64,000 nucleotides of DNA, taken from Streptomyces bambusae (lineage in GTDB: Bacteria; Actinomycetota; Actinomycetes; Streptomycetales; Streptomycetaceae). A program made the position numbers and the translations under genes. Below the pieces are notes generated by a model that worked only from the letters and a program-made list of their open reading frames with translations, ran no database searches and was not told where the DNA came from. Shown here piece by piece: positions 63,649 to 64,000 of this stretch. Where the stretch lies: the NCBI RefSeq assembly GCF_020532645.1, contig NZ_JAJAUZ010000004.1, positions 162,128 through 226,127 of the forward strand, written 5' to 3'. Numbering within the stretch: position 1 is the stretch's first letter; every line of letters begins with the position of its first letter.

Positions 63649-63879
63649 ATGGAAGAAGTCATCACGTGGATCCGGTCCAAGCACCCGGATCTCGAGGGCG
63701 ACATCGCGTGGGACACCGATCTCATCGAGTCCCGGCTCATCGCGTCGGTCTCGTTCCTGGAGTTCATCGCTCTGCTGGAGGAGCTGTCCGGAGAACGGAT
63801 CGACGTCGGCTCGCTGAGCGTCGGAGACTTCCGGACCCTCGGCCAGATCAACGAGAGGTTCCTGGCCAAGGTGGCCTGA
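63649..63879 (+). CDS. Acyl/aminoacyl carrier protein
   Basis: 76 residues from ATG 63649, AGGAGG 7 nt upstream. Acidic helical carrier: DTDLIESRLIASVSFLEFIALLEELSGERID. The Ser of LIASVSF is the expected phosphopantetheine site, but the usual Asp before it (DS) is Ala here. It is probably loaded by the ligase upstream, and should serve the N-oxygenase or the oxoamine synthase. Last complete gene before the poor-quality contig end. Confidence 0.9.
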   Translation: MEEVITWIRSKHPDLEGDIAWDTDLIESRLIASVSFLEFIALLEELSGERIDVGSLSVGDFRTLGQINERFLAKVA

Positions 63880-63894
63880 CCAGCAGGAAGTCGG

Positions 63895-64000
63895 GGGGGG
63901 GGGGGGGGGGGGGGCGGCCCCCGGGCCGGGCGGGCCCCCCCGGGGGGGGGCGGGGGGGGGGGGGGGCGGGGGGGGGGGGGGGGGCGGGGGCGGGGGTGGG
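63895..64000. other. Poly-G low-complexity contig end
   Basis: The last ~105 bases are nearly all G, with scattered C and one T. They carry no gene or plausible repeat unit and are best read as sequencing or assembly artefact, meaning the biosynthetic cluster is cut here. Confidence 0.9.

Noticed and set aside
63895..64000. G-quadruplex or telomere-like end
   Set aside because: Long irregular G runs without a repeat unit fit sequencing artefact better than a Streptomyces telomere, which has palindromic hairpins.

Overview
The window is very GC-rich actinobacterial DNA. GC-rich third codon positions, GTG and TTG starts, SapB-era style secreted enzymes, NarL/LuxR/TetR regulators and a repeat type common between Streptomyces genes all point to Streptomyces or a close relative. 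About 50 genes are supported. I found no tRNA, rRNA, CRISPR array, transposase or phage gene. The last ~110 bases are almost pure G with scattered C, which looks like a low-quality contig end, not biology.

Layout. 1-22.5 kb is chromosomal housekeeping and accessory content: a CHAT-domain protein cut by the left edge, a cytochrome P450, a secreted M6 metalloprotease, a membrane molybdopterin oxidoreductase, a secreted GH27 alpha-galactosidase with a ricin-type lectin domain, a TetR plus threonine-dehydratase-like pair, a 2,4-dienoyl-CoA reductase (FadH type), a PaaI-like thioesterase, a polytopic membrane protein, a NarL-type two-component system, a lipoprotein pair, an FAD/NAD(P)-binding protein and a SixA-like phosphatase. 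22.5-39.8 kb is catabolic. A leftward operon (136-residue unknown, NuoF-like flavoprotein, ferredoxin, ADP-forming acyl-CoA synthetase, two paralogous acyl-CoA dehydrogenases, 3-hydroxyacyl-CoA dehydrogenase), ending near a TetR gene, diverges from a rightward set (Rieske oxygenase, polyamine-type ABC transporter, flavin amine oxidase, aldehyde dehydrogenase, LuxR/TPR regulator). Three TetR-style palindromes lie in the shared intergenic region. The set reads as uptake and oxidative breakdown of an amine or polyamine, with acyl-CoA oxidation alongside.

41.5-46.2 kb holds a small protein, a TetR, a HelR/HelD-type helicase, panD and a VOC protein. From about 46.6 kb to the broken right edge lies what I read as an unusual biosynthetic gene cluster. 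It combines a LysW-type amino-group carrier protein (zinc ribbon, C-terminal EDWGE) with a second carrier system: a seryl-tRNA-synthetase-like amino acid:carrier-protein ligase followed by its carrier protein. Around them are an IDO-type 2-oxoglutarate oxygenase, a 2-isopropylmalate-synthase homologue, a MaoC-fold protein, an IPNS-like oxygenase that has lost its metal ligands, a CitE-like lyase, a probable clavaminate-synthase-like oxygenase, an alpha-oxoamine synthase, an ornithine-cyclodeaminase-like enzyme, an ATP-grasp-like ligase, an alpha/beta hydrolase with two altered active-site positions, an MFS exporter and an AurF-like diiron N-oxygenase. The usual LysX/LysZ/LysY/LysJ/LysK partners of LysW are not in the window. 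I infer synthesis of a non-proteinogenic, possibly N-oxidised, amino-acid-derived metabolite by carbon-chain extension, hydroxylation and N-oxygenation on protein carriers. The product cannot be named from sequence alone.

A ~120-nt upstream block is conserved before three transcription units of this cluster (about 49531-49650, 59224-59341, 61751-61870), which suggests shared cluster-specific control. The window also has several short tandem repeats in leaders and gene starts, and a 40-bp-period degenerate array with two perfect 60-bp copies at 36.57-36.96 kb.
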